DNA of 58,029 nucleotides from Oscillospiraceae bacterium (GTDB lineage Bacteria; Bacillota; Clostridia; Oscillospirales; Oscillospiraceae). Where the stretch lies: assembly GCA_902778285.1 (NCBI GenBank), contig CACYXC010000014.1, forward strand, positions 1 through 58,029. Direction: 5' to 3'. The position numbers were made by a program, and so were the translations under genes. This document shows positions 1 through 7,589 of this stretch, piece by piece. Numbering within the stretch: position 1 is the first letter of the stretch; every line of letters starts with the position of its first letter. The notes under the pieces were generated by a model that saw only the letters and a list, made by a program, of their open reading frames with translations, was not told the DNA's origin and ran no database searches.

Positions 1-185
1 AAAAGCCAAAAAGCTTTTCGCCGCGCCGCTTTGCGGCGCAGCAAAACAGCGGAGCTGTTTTGCCATATATTCATTGCAATGAGCATCGGGCGAATGATTT
101 GGAAAATCATTCGCTTCCAAACTTGTCGTTTGGCAGCGAAATCAATCGAATTCTCGATTGATTTCGCCATCCGGTGGTCATTATA
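1..185. repeat. Multi-hairpin intergenic element, copy A (cut by window edge)
   Basis: Series of stem-loops: 1-6/13-18 (AAAAGC/GCTTTT, continuing to CGCC at 19-22, so its left arm starts outside the window), 23-29/33-39 (7 bp, TTT loop), 41-50/54-63 (10 bp), a CATATA spacer at 64-69 and a TCATTGCAATGA palindrome, 90-100/104-114 (11 bp), 117-122/128-133 (6 bp), 136-149/154-167 (14 bp, ATTC loop), ending in TGGTCATTATA at 175-185. Order and lengths match copy B at 619-807 while the paired bases differ in a compensatory way. It lies downstream of the T-box terminator on the minus strand. Function unknown; could be a structured RNA or a hairpin repeat that spreads between genes. Confidence 0.8.
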
Positions 186-345
186 AAAAGCAATCGTTTT
201 TGACGGGGCTCTGCCTTGTCAAAAACACCCTAAGCCGAGCCGCGTGAGGCCTCGCGCCGACCAAACGCGGCGCATATCCCGCGCGACGCATGCGATATGC
301 GCGAGTAACTCCACATAAAAGCATCGCTTTTTCGTGGAATAAAAA
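186..345. other. Intergenic stretch with further inverted repeats
   Basis: No credible gene. It holds inverted repeats: GTTTTTGAC (195-203 region) with GTCAAAAAC ending near 225, a 9-bp pair GCGCATATC/GATATGCGC around 271-303, and AAAAGC ATC GCTTTT inside CCAC...GTGG around 311-337. On the minus strand a TTGACA (217-222) lies 31 nt from the TATAAT of copy A (180-185), against 17 nt in copy B, so the A promoter looks broken by an insertion. Reading on the minus strand, this stretch separates the T-box terminator from whatever gene it controls, further left. Confidence 0.5.
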
Positions 346-602
346 GCCCCCTGTCCTGCCGGACAGAGGGCATTTCTGCGGTACCACCTCTGGACGCTCT
401 CCCCTCGCGGGAAAAGCCTCACGGAGTCATAGACTCCCGCGCTGTACCGGGCGCCCCCGTCGCAGCCTACTCTCCAAAGATTTCGGTGCGCCGCTCCGAA
501 CCGTATTCCCCTGCCGTGCCGACCTTCTCGCAGCGACCGAAGGCTCTCTGAACGGCGAAAAACAGGGTACTTTTGTTCATCCTCGCGTTAACGGTTTGCA
601 TT
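346..602 (-). promoter_or_regulatory. T-box leader, probably tyrosine-specific
   Basis: On the minus strand the conserved T-box antiterminator sequence GGTGGTACCGC (378-388) precedes a terminator hairpin (361-371 with 346-356, one U-G pair) and a U tract at 341-345. Upstream lies a stem I with AGAGAG and GCTGCGAGAAGG distal motifs. The specifier loop can be drawn as AGTA then CCCTG pairing with CAGGG, followed by GAA-TAC; the TAC codon (503-505) implies uncharged tRNA-Tyr as the effector. The regulated gene, expected to be tyrS or a tyrosine-related gene, is left of position 1. The class is certain; tyrosine specificity is inferred from the hand-drawn loop. Confidence 0.88.
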
Positions 603-608
603 ATTATG

Positions 609-614
609 ATTATA
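609..614 (-). promoter_or_regulatory. TATAAT hexamer just upstream of the T-box
   Basis: A consensus -10 hexamer on the minus strand 7-12 nt before the expected T-box start. The -35 position (632-637, CGCTTC) does not resemble TTGACA and falls inside the first hairpin of element B. The T-box transcript may therefore start here with a weak -35, or come from the consensus promoter at 802-830 and run through element B. Confidence 0.35.
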
Positions 615-618
615 GGAT

Positions 619-807
619 GGCGAAACGCCGGGAAGCGTTTCGCCGAGCAGCTTTGCTGCTCAGCACAACAGCATGGCTGTTGTGCCATATACTCATAACA
701 ATGAACATCGGGCAAATGATTCTTTGAATCATTTGCTGCCAAACATTTCGTTTGGCAGCGGGAGCAATCGATTGTTCGATTGTTCTCGCGAGCCGATGGT
801 CATTATA
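619..807. repeat. Multi-hairpin intergenic element, copy B
   Basis: Complete copy of the element seen at 1-185. Stems: 619-628/635-644 (10 bp), 645-651/655-661 (7 bp, TTT loop), 663-672/676-685 (10 bp), CATATA at 686-691, 712-722/726-736 (11 bp, TTT loop), 739-744/750-755 (extends to 8 bp), 758-771/776-789 (14 bp with two G-T pairs that would be G-U in RNA), then TGGTCATTATA at 797-807. Compared with copy A, several stems differ by paired changes that preserve the helix. Sits between the recN stop codon and the T-box. Role unknown. Confidence 0.85.
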
Positions 808-830
808 CTGAACAAATCAGGCCTTGTCAA
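802..830 (-). promoter_or_regulatory. Perfect-consensus sigma-A promoter reading into element B and the T-box
   Basis: On the minus strand TTGACA (825-830) and TATAAT (802-807) are separated by exactly 17 nt. The -35 lies in the last codons of recN and the -10 in the conserved end of element B. A transcript would begin near 795 and pass through all the hairpins of copy B towards the T-box. Confidence 0.7.
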
Positions 831-2505
831 GACTCTGCTTGAAGCGCTCCGCGGAGGCAAGCTGCTCCTGGGCGGAGGCCAGCGTGATGAGCGTGACGTT
901 CTCCCCGCCGTGGAGCCTGGCAAGCTCGGCGGCCTGTCCCTCCCTGTCAAGTTTCGTGACCTGGGTATAGGTCCTGCCGTCGTGCTCCTTTTTGTCGATG
1001 AGATAGTGGCAGTCGGCCATCGCGGCGATCTGCGGCAGATGTGTCACACACAGGACCTGTTTGCCGCGTGAGACCGCGTAGAGCTTTTCTGCGACACGCT
1101 GGGCGGCGACGCCGGAAATGCCGGTGTCGATCTCGTCGAAGATCATGGTCCCGACAGGGTCCTTCTCGGCGAAGACATTTTTCATCGCCAGCATGATGCG
1201 GCTCAGCTCGCCGCCGGAGGCGATACGGCTGATGCGCCCGAGTTCCTCGCCGGCGTTTGCGGACATGACAAAGGCGATCTGGTCGGCGCCGTTTGCGTCG
1301 AAGCCGGGCTCGCCCTCGAGCGTCTGAAAGTCAACGGAAAAGCGAACCGAAGGCATGTTGAGCTCCCGGAGCTCTGAAACGATGCGCGCCTGCAGCCTGT
1401 CGGCCGCCTCTCTCCGCTTTGCGCTCAGGGCGGCTGCGGCTCTGCGGCAGCGGTCGGTCTGCGCTGCAAGCTCACGCCGAAGCTTCTCGATCCGCTCCTC
1501 GGCATACTGGATATTGTCCAGCTTCTCGCGGCACTCGTCAAGATAGGCGATCAGATCCGCGTCCGTCCGGGAATACTTGCGCTCAAGCTTATTGAGCAGC
1601 GCGATGCGGCTCTCCAGTTCATCGTACTCCTCCGGGGAGAAATCAAGGCTTTCCCGGAAATCGCGCAGCGTCTCCGCCGCGTCGGAGAGGGAGAAGACCG
1701 CCTCATCGATGCTCTTTGCGGCGCCCTCGAGCTCCGGGGCCACGGCTGCCGCGCGGGAGGCATACCAGGATGCATTCTGTGCCAGAGAGAGGGCGTTTTC
1801 CTCTCCGCCGCTGAGCATGGCGTAGGCCTCGTCCAGCGCCTCGGTCAGTTTTTCACTGTTGCGCAGCAGATCCCTGCGGGCGGTCAGGCTGTCCTTCTCC
1901 CCCGCTTTGAGCTCCGCATGCTCCAGCTCCCGGATCTGCGCCTGCAAGCTCTCGCTCAGGCGCTCCTTTTCGAGCTCGTCCATGGAGAGATTCTCGATCT
2001 CTTTTCGGATCGCCCGGTACTGATCGTATTCTTTTCGATAGCTCTCGAGCGCGTGCTCAAGCTCGCCGAAGCGGTCCAGATACTCCCGGTGCCGCCGCTC
2101 ATCCATGAGCTGCCGCCCGTCGTTCTGGCCGTGCACGTCGACAAGGAGGCTCCCCAACTCGCGCAGCTGCGCCGCCGTGACAGGCGTGCCGCAGACGCGG
2201 CAGCTGCTCTTGCCGTCAGGCTGAATGCGACGCTGGAGGATCAACTCCTCCTCGCAGTCGATCTCGTTTTCCGCGAGCCAGTTCTCCACACAGACGCCCT
2301 CGAACACCGCGCTCACCATCGCCCTGTCGGCCCCATGGCGCACGAGCTCACGGCTGACCCGGTCGCCCAGGACGGCGCCGATGGCGTCGATCACGATGGA
2401 TTTGCCCGCGCCGGTCTCGCCGGTCAGGACGTTGAGACCGGGACCGAAGCGGATGTCCGAGCGTTCGATCACGGCGATATTCTCGATGTGAAGCTCGCTG
2501 AGCAT
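817..2505 (-). CDS. recN: DNA repair protein RecN
   Basis: SMC-like ATPase that acts early at double-strand breaks, tethering DNA and assisting RecA. Walker A GETGAGKS is at residues 29-36; the ABC signature SGGELSR (near 430) and Walker B MIFDEID (near 455) close the ATPase head. The roughly 390 residues between are charged and helical, as expected for the coiled-coil arms. At 562 aa it is full length for the family. The ATG is preceded by GGGGAGG. It begins 15 nt after argR and is the last gene of the asp23-to-recN block, the same order as in Bacillus. Its 3' end doubles as the -35 region of the promoter at 802-830. Confidence 0.97.
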   Translation of the reverse strand: MLSELHIENIAVIERSDIRFGPGLNVLTGETGAGKSIVIDAIGAVLGDRVSRELVRHGADRAMVSAVFEGVCVENWLAENEIDCEEELILQRRIQPDGKSSCRVCGTPVTAAQLRELGSLLVDVHGQNDGRQLMDERRHREYLDRFGELEHALESYRKEYDQYRAIRKEIENLSMDELEKERLSESLQAQIRELEHAELKAGEKDSLTARRDLLRNSEKLTEALDEAYAMLSGGEENALSLAQNASWYASRAAAVAPELEGAAKSIDEAVFSLSDAAETLRDFRESLDFSPEEYDELESRIALLNKLERKYSRTDADLIAYLDECREKLDNIQYAEERIEKLRRELAAQTDRCRRAAAALSAKRREAADRLQARIVSELRELNMPSVRFSVDFQTLEGEPGFDANGADQIAFVMSANAGEELGRISRIASGGELSRIMLAMKNVFAEKDPVGTMIFDEIDTGISGVAAQRVAEKLYAVSRGKQVLCVTHLPQIAAMADCHYLIDKKEHDGRTYTQVTKLDREGQAAELARLHGGENVTLITLASAQEQLASAERFKQSLDKA

Positions 2506-2520
2506 GGCTGTGCCTCCCCG

Positions 2521-2967
2521 TCAGAAAAGCATCTCGATCTCATGATACAGCCGCATGGCGGATTCTGAGTCGCGCATGGCGAGGAATGCCGTGTCGTCGC
2601 CGGCAAGGGTTCCGACCATACCGTCCACATGCATGGCGTCGATGGCAGAACAGGCGCCGTTGGCAAGGCCGGGCAGGGTGCGGATGATGAACAGATTCTG
2701 CGCCACGTCGTATGACAGGACGCTCTCGCGGAAGATCTTCTTCAGGCGCTCCTCGTAATTGTCCGACTCGGCGCGGGCGGCCGCATAGCGGTAATTTCCG
2801 TTGGGGCCGAGCTCCTTGACGAGGCGCATATCCTTGATGTCACGCGAGAGGGTCGCCTGCGTGCTCTTGATGCCGCGCTCGGCCAGCGCCTGGAGGAGCT
2901 GGTGCTGGGTCTCGATATCCCGCTCGGAGATGATCTGCAGGATCTCAGTCTGTCTGCCGGATTTCAT
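2521..2967 (-). CDS. argR: Arginine repressor ArgR/AhrC
   Basis: Hexameric arginine-responsive DNA-binding protein that represses arginine biosynthesis and can activate catabolism. Residues 1-70 form the winged helix with the typical STQATLSRDI recognition helix; the C-terminal half carries the GTLAGDDTAF segment that binds arginine and forms the hexamer. 148 aa, normal length. Lies between nadK (12 nt away) and recN, the standard Firmicute position, so it is part of a housekeeping operon rather than next to arg genes. No arg genes are in the window. Confidence 0.96.
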   Translation of the reverse strand: MKSGRQTEILQIISERDIETQHQLLQALAERGIKSTQATLSRDIKDMRLVKELGPNGNYRYAAARAESDNYEERLKKIFRESVLSYDVAQNLFIIRTLPGLANGACSAIDAMHVDGMVGTLAGDDTAFLAMRDSESAMRLYHEIEMLF

Positions 2968-2979
2968 AACTTGCCTCCG

Positions 2980-3825
2980 TTATCTGAGTTTTTGGTAAGT
3001 GTTTTCAAAAAAGCTCCTCAGGCTGGGGTCGATCATGAGGATCTTATGTTCCGAACGGCATACGTTCACGATATCGCCGTTGACCAGATCCGCAACAGAA
3101 TAGCCGTCCACGGAGAGATAGGCGCGGCGTCCGTGCAGCTTCTCGGCACGCACGGTGACACGGCGCCGTGAGTCGAGAACAAAGGTCCGCGCGCCGAGGG
3201 TGTGAGCGCAGATCGGAGAGATCAGGATGTTCTCGGCATCCGGCTCCACGATCGGACCGCCGGCGGACATGGAATAGCCTGTCGAGCCGGTGGGCGTGGC
3301 GAGGATGATGCCGTCGCCGGAGATGCTGGTGATCTTGTCGGCATTGCAGAAGGCGGTGGTCTGGATCACGTCGCCGTAGCCGTGCAGCACCACGTCGTTG
3401 AGCGCCTGATCCCGGTGGATCACTTCCCCGTCGCGTACGAGCTCCACGTACAGGAGCATGCGCCTGCTGATCTTGCACTCCCCTCTTGCGGCGGAGACGA
3501 TATGGTCGAGCTCTTCCGGCTCCAGGTAGGCCATGAAGCCCTTGGTGCCGAGATTGACGCCCAGCATGGGGATCGCCGCGTCGTGCAGCGTGCGCGCCAC
3601 GGAGAGGATCGTCCCGTCGCCGCCGATGACAAGGATCATCGAACAGCTCGGTCCGGCCTCCTCGAGCTTCCTCGTCGGGATATCGGAGGGGATGACCTCG
3701 GGCTCCTCGTCGGCGAACACGGGACAGACTACGGTCTCGAAGCCTGCGTCCTCGAGCAGTTTGATGGCTTGCCGGGTAATGGACAGCTCCATATCGCGAA
3801 AGGGATTCGGGCAGATGGCGATCAT
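2980..3825 (-). CDS. nadK: NAD(+) kinase
   Basis: ATP-dependent phosphorylation of NAD to NADP in the cytosol. The GGDGTIL nucleotide motif lies near residue 67 and is followed by NLGTKGFM, the usual second motif region, and a TPTGSTGYSMSAGGP stretch. The ATG at 3825 is chosen because it gives MIAICPNPF..., starts 10 nt after the tlyA stop, and has AGGTGA just upstream; the longer open frame runs back into tlyA. About 281 aa, normal. Sits between tlyA and argR as in other Firmicutes. Confidence 0.95.
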   Translation of the reverse strand: MIAICPNPFRDMELSITRQAIKLLEDAGFETVVCPVFADEEPEVIPSDIPTRKLEEAGPSCSMILVIGGDGTILSVARTLHDAAIPMLGVNLGTKGFMAYLEPEELDHIVSAARGECKISRRMLLYVELVRDGEVIHRDQALNDVVLHGYGDVIQTTAFCNADKITSISGDGIILATPTGSTGYSMSAGGPIVEPDAENILISPICAHTLGARTFVLDSRRRVTVRAEKLHGRRAYLSVDGYSVADLVNGDIVNVCRSEHKILMIDPSLRSFFENTYQKLR

Positions 3826-3835
3826 ATCCTTCACC

Positions 3836-4630
3836 TCACAGGCTCTCATGGGAAGCGGCGACCACCGCCTCCACGTCCGGTTCCGGCGCGTCGAAAGCAC
3901 CGTTTTTCAAATGACAGATGTACTCGATATTGCCTTCCGGCCCCTTGATGGGCGAGAAATCAAGGCCCATCACGGAAAAGCCGAGCTCACGCGCAAAAAC
4001 GAGGATGCCGCGCACGACCTGCTCGTGCACCTTCGCATCGCGCACGACGCCTTTTTTGCCGACCTCGTCCCTCCCGGCTTCGAACTGGGGCTTGATGAGG
4101 CAGATATAATCGGCACCGGGCTTCAAAAGCGCCTTGACCGCGGGGAGGATCAGGCGGACGGAGATGAAGGACACGTCCATCACCGCCAGATCCAGCGGCT
4201 CCGGGATCATCGTCTCATCGACATAGCGCAGATTGGTGCGCTCCAGATTGACCACGCGCTCGTCGGTCCTGAGCTTCCAGGCGAGCTGCCCGTAGCCCAC
4301 GTCCACTGCGTAGACCTTCGCCGCACCGTGCTGCAGCAGTACGTCGGTAAAGCCGCCGGTGGAAGCGCCGCAGTCGATGCAGACCTTGCCGGCGGGGTCT
4401 ACGGGAAAAACTTTCAGCGCTTTGTCGAGCTTAAAGCCGCCGCGGCTGACAAAGGGCAGCGCCTCGCCGCGCACCTCGATCTTCGCCTCGGGGTCCACGG
4501 TCATGCCGGGCTTGTCCGCGCGCTGACCGTTGACGAACACCAGACCGCTCATGATCGTGGTCCGGGCGCGCTCTCGGCTCTCGGTGAAGCCGAGCTCATA
4601 AACCAGCTGGTCCAGTCTCTGCTTCTTCAT
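3836..4630 (-). CDS. tlyA: TlyA family rRNA 2'-O-methyltransferase
   Basis: Predicted S-adenosylmethionine-dependent ribose methyltransferase of rRNA (called hemolysin A in older annotations). An S4 RNA-binding domain occupies residues 1-60 and an FtsJ-type domain follows, with the SAM motif DCGASTGGFTD near 85-95 and a conserved AVDVGYGQL segment. 264 aa, normal. The ATG overlaps the dxs stop by 4 nt, so it is translationally linked. It corresponds to Bacillus yqxC in the same place. The methylated nucleotide cannot be deduced from sequence. Confidence 0.93.
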   Translation of the reverse strand: MKKQRLDQLVYELGFTESRERARTTIMSGLVFVNGQRADKPGMTVDPEAKIEVRGEALPFVSRGGFKLDKALKVFPVDPAGKVCIDCGASTGGFTDVLLQHGAAKVYAVDVGYGQLAWKLRTDERVVNLERTNLRYVDETMIPEPLDLAVMDVSFISVRLILPAVKALLKPGADYICLIKPQFEAGRDEVGKKGVVRDAKVHEQVVRGILVFARELGFSVMGLDFSPIKGPEGNIEYICHLKNGAFDAPEPDVEAVVAASHESL

Positions 4631-6477
4631 GCGCCGCAGATCTCCCGCGCGGCGCGCAGCATGGCGTCGGCGTCAACGCCGAAGTCACGCAGGAGCAGCG
4701 CTCTTGTACCGTGAGGAACGATATTGTCGCCCAGATTCAAAAAGCGTGCGGCCCGCAGGCGGATGCCGGCCTCGCTGGCCTGCGCCAGCAGATGGCGGCC
4801 CACACAGCCGATCGCGCAGACCTCCTCGGGCATCAGGAGCCTGCCTGTTTTTTCGAGCGATGCGAACACGCGGGGGAACTTGGCGTAAGTGATCTTGTTG
4901 AGCTTGATGACCTCGGCGCTGACGCCGAGCTCGTCCAGTCGGCGGACGGCTTCGAGCGCGTCGTTGATCATCGCGCCGTAGCAGACGATGGTCAGATCCT
5001 TCCCTTCGCGGATGATCTGCTCGTCCTCGGTGGAGCAGTCCCTGTATTCGCCCTCACCGCCGCGGGGGTAGCGAATGGCGACAGGGCCCTCGACCCGGTA
5101 AAGCGCCTCCTCGAGCATGGCGCGCAGCTCCGCGAAGCTCGCGGGGCACAGCACTGTCATACCGGGGACGGAGCGCAGGAAATTCACGTCGTAGATACCG
5201 TGGTGCGTTTCCCCGTCGCTGCCGACGAGGCCGGCGCGGTCGACGCCGAAGACCACGTGCAGCTTCTGCAGCGACACGTCGTGGATCAGCATGTCATAGG
5301 CCCGCTGCAGGAAGCTGGAGTAGACCGCAAAAACCGGGACCAGGCCCTGCTTGGCCATGCCCGAGATCATCGCGGCGGCATGCCCCTCCGCAATGCCCAC
5401 GTCGCAGAAGCGCTTGGGAAAGCGCAGCGCGAAGCGGTCAAGCCCCGTGCCGGAGGCCATCGCGGCCGTAACGGCGGTGATGCGCTCGTCCTTGTCGGCC
5501 AGCGCGCACAGCGTTTTGCCGAAGACCTCGGAGAAGCTCTCTCCCCCGCCGTAGATCTCCCCGCTTGCGGGGTCGAAGGGGCCGACGCCGTGGTAGCGGT
5601 CCGGATGCTCCTCGGCATAGGAGCAGCCCTTGCCCTTGATCGTGACCGCGTGGACGATCACGGGCTTTCTCATATCCCGCGCCCAGCGCAGCACGCGCTC
5701 CATCAGATGCACGTCGTGTCCGTCCACGGGACCGAGGTACTCATAGCCCATGGCGGAGAACATATTCTCCGGCAGAAGCTTCCCCTTGACCCACTCCTTC
5801 GCGCGATGATTGAAGGAGTAGAGCGAGGGCATGTGGTAAAACATCTCCCGATAACCCTGCTTGAAATGCCTGTAGCCGGGCTTGACGCGCAGCTTCTGCA
5901 GCAGGCTCGCCGTGCCGCCGACATTCGGGTCGATGGACATATTGTTGTCATTGAGCAGGATGACCATCGGCTCGCCGCTGGCCGCGGCGGAGACAAGGCC
6001 CTCGTACGAAAGGCCGCCCGTCAGCGCGCCGTCGCCGATGAAGGCGACCACGTCGTAATCCTCGTGCAGAAGGGTCCTGGCCTTGGCCATACCGAGGGCG
6101 ACGGACACGGAATTGGAGGCGTGCCCCGCGATGAATGCGTCGTCAACGCTTTCGTAAGGCTTCGGAAAGCCGGAGATCCCGCCGTACTGGCGCAGCGTGG
6201 CAAAGCGTTCCCGGCGTCCGGTGATGATCTTGTGCGTGTAGCACTGGTGCCCCACGTCGAAGACCAGGCGGTCCTTCGCCGTGTTGTACACGCGGTGCAG
6301 CGCGACCGTCAGCTCGACCGCGCCGAGATTGGAGGCCAGATGCCCGCCGGTCTGCGAGACCTTCTCGATCAGGAAGGCGCGAAGCTCCTCGCACAGAGGC
6401 TCCAGCTCCTCGTCTTTTAAGTTTTTAATGTCGTTGGAAGAGTGAATGTTCTCTAAAATACTCACAGGTTCTCCCAT
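4627..6477 (-). CDS. dxs: 1-deoxy-D-xylulose-5-phosphate synthase
   Basis: Thiamine-diphosphate enzyme that condenses pyruvate and glyceraldehyde-3-phosphate, the first step of the MEP isoprenoid route. The cofactor motif GDGALTGG...DNNMSIDPN is around residues 146-175, the HDGH-type segment GPVDGHDVH follows, and the DRAGLVGSDG pyrimidine-domain motif is near 410. 616 aa. It lies 11 nt after ispA, so precursor supply and prenyl elongation are co-transcribed; ispD and ispF are elsewhere in this window (49324-50539). Confidence 0.97.
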   Translation of the reverse strand: MGEPVSILENIHSSNDIKNLKDEELEPLCEELRAFLIEKVSQTGGHLASNLGAVELTVALHRVYNTAKDRLVFDVGHQCYTHKIITGRRERFATLRQYGGISGFPKPYESVDDAFIAGHASNSVSVALGMAKARTLLHEDYDVVAFIGDGALTGGLSYEGLVSAAASGEPMVILLNDNNMSIDPNVGGTASLLQKLRVKPGYRHFKQGYREMFYHMPSLYSFNHRAKEWVKGKLLPENMFSAMGYEYLGPVDGHDVHLMERVLRWARDMRKPVIVHAVTIKGKGCSYAEEHPDRYHGVGPFDPASGEIYGGGESFSEVFGKTLCALADKDERITAVTAAMASGTGLDRFALRFPKRFCDVGIAEGHAAAMISGMAKQGLVPVFAVYSSFLQRAYDMLIHDVSLQKLHVVFGVDRAGLVGSDGETHHGIYDVNFLRSVPGMTVLCPASFAELRAMLEEALYRVEGPVAIRYPRGGEGEYRDCSTEDEQIIREGKDLTIVCYGAMINDALEAVRRLDELGVSAEVIKLNKITYAKFPRVFASLEKTGRLLMPEEVCAIGCVGRHLLAQASEAGIRLRAARFLNLGDNIVPHGTRALLLRDFGVDADAMLRAAREICGA

Positions 6478-6488
6478 CCGGCCCGGAT

Positions 6489-7355
6489 TCAGCTGCGTCT
6501 CACAGCCATGGAATCCGCCAGCGCACAGAGAAAATCGGTGTCGTCAAAGCCGGTCTTCAAAACGGCCTTGGCCCGCTCGGTCAGTTTGGCGACCATCGCG
6601 GCGCACTTCTCTTCCCCGTACAGGGCCATGAATGTATTTTTCTGCTCCTGAGCGTCGGAGCCGATGGGCTTCCCCAGCTCCTGCTCGGTGGAGAGCACGT
6701 CCAGCATATCGTCGCGGATCTGGAAGGCCAGACCCACCGCCGAAGCATAGAAGCCCGCGGCCTCCATCTGTTCTTCGCTTCCGCCGGCCGCAGCCACGCC
6801 CATCTGGCAGGCGGCGATCAGCAGAGCGCCGGTCTTGCGGTTGTTGATATCATTGAGCTCGTCATGGCTCAGAGTCCGGCCCTCCCAGGCCATATCCAGA
6901 TACTGCCCGCCGCAGATGCCGTCGAGCCCGGCGGCGCCGGCCAGGATCTCCGCGCAGGCGGCGCGGCGATCCGCGGGGAGGGAGCAGCGCAGGATGGTCC
7001 CGAAAGCCTCGGCCTGCAGGCAGTCCCCCGCGAGGGTCGCGGTGCATTCGCCGTAGACCTTGTGATTGGTCGGGCGTCCGCGGCGCAGGTCGTCGTTGTC
7101 CATGCAGGGCAGATCATCGTGGATCAGGCTGTAGGTGTGCAGCATCTCCACCGCGCAGGCGACCGGAAGCGCCGCCTCCGGGTCCCCGCCCGCGACGCGG
7201 CAGAACTCCAGCACCAGCGTGGGCCGGATGCGCTTGCCGCCGGCCAGCAGGCTGTAGCGCATAGACTCCGCAAGACCCGCGAAGGGAAAGTCCTCCGCGT
7301 GAAAATAAGTCTCCAGCGCCCGGTCAACGGTCTGTTTGTAATCTTTGGCATTCAT
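6489..7355 (-). CDS. ispA: Short-chain polyprenyl diphosphate synthase (GPP/FPP type)
   Basis: Head-to-tail condensation of isopentenyl diphosphate with allylic substrates to give C10-C15 diphosphates. The first Asp-rich motif DDLPCMDNDD is near residue 80 and the second, DDMLD, follows the FQIR segment. About 288 aa. Three in-frame ATGs exist (7370, 7364, 7355); the third is preferred because GAGG lies 9 nt upstream and it starts just after the xseB stop codon. Product length (C10, C15 or C20) is not decided by the sequence as read. Confidence 0.94.
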   Translation of the reverse strand: MNAKDYKQTVDRALETYFHAEDFPFAGLAESMRYSLLAGGKRIRPTLVLEFCRVAGGDPEAALPVACAVEMLHTYSLIHDDLPCMDNDDLRRGRPTNHKVYGECTATLAGDCLQAEAFGTILRCSLPADRRAACAEILAGAAGLDGICGGQYLDMAWEGRTLSHDELNDINNRKTGALLIAACQMGVAAAGGSEEQMEAAGFYASAVGLAFQIRDDMLDVLSTEQELGKPIGSDAQEQKNTFMALYGEEKCAAMVAKLTERAKAVLKTGFDDTDFLCALADSMAVRRS

Positions 7356-7356
7356 C

Positions 7357-7587
7357 TTATTCATCCTCAAAGGGGAGCTCCTCCGGCTGACGGTCGGAAC
7401 CCTTACGAAGCTTGACTACCTTCTGCTCGGCCTCGTCGAGCATCTTGCCCGCGGAGGCGAGCAGAGCCGTCCCCTCTTCAAAGAGCCGCAGCGAATCGCT
7501 CAGGGGCAGATCACCCTTCTCCAGATGGCGGACGATCTCGTCCAGCCGTGCAAGGGAATCTTCAAAACTCAGCTTTTTGGCAGCCAT
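7357..7587 (-). CDS. xseB: Exodeoxyribonuclease VII small subunit
   Basis: Small helical subunit that joins several copies to XseA to form exonuclease VII, which degrades single-stranded DNA. 76 aa with the family pattern FEDSLARLDEIVRHLEKG and LSLFEEG-like SLRLFEEGTALL. Starts 2 nt after xseA ends and overlaps the possible upstream starts of ispA. Acidic tail LPFEDE. Confidence 0.95.
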   Translation of the reverse strand: MAAKKLSFEDSLARLDEIVRHLEKGDLPLSDSLRLFEEGTALLASAGKMLDEAEQKVVKLRKGSDRQPEELPFEDE

Positions 7588-7589
7588 GT

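Noticed and set aside
290-727. 145-codon plus-strand ORF
   Set aside because: It runs antisense through the T-box leader and hairpin element B; the conserved RNA features explain the sequence.
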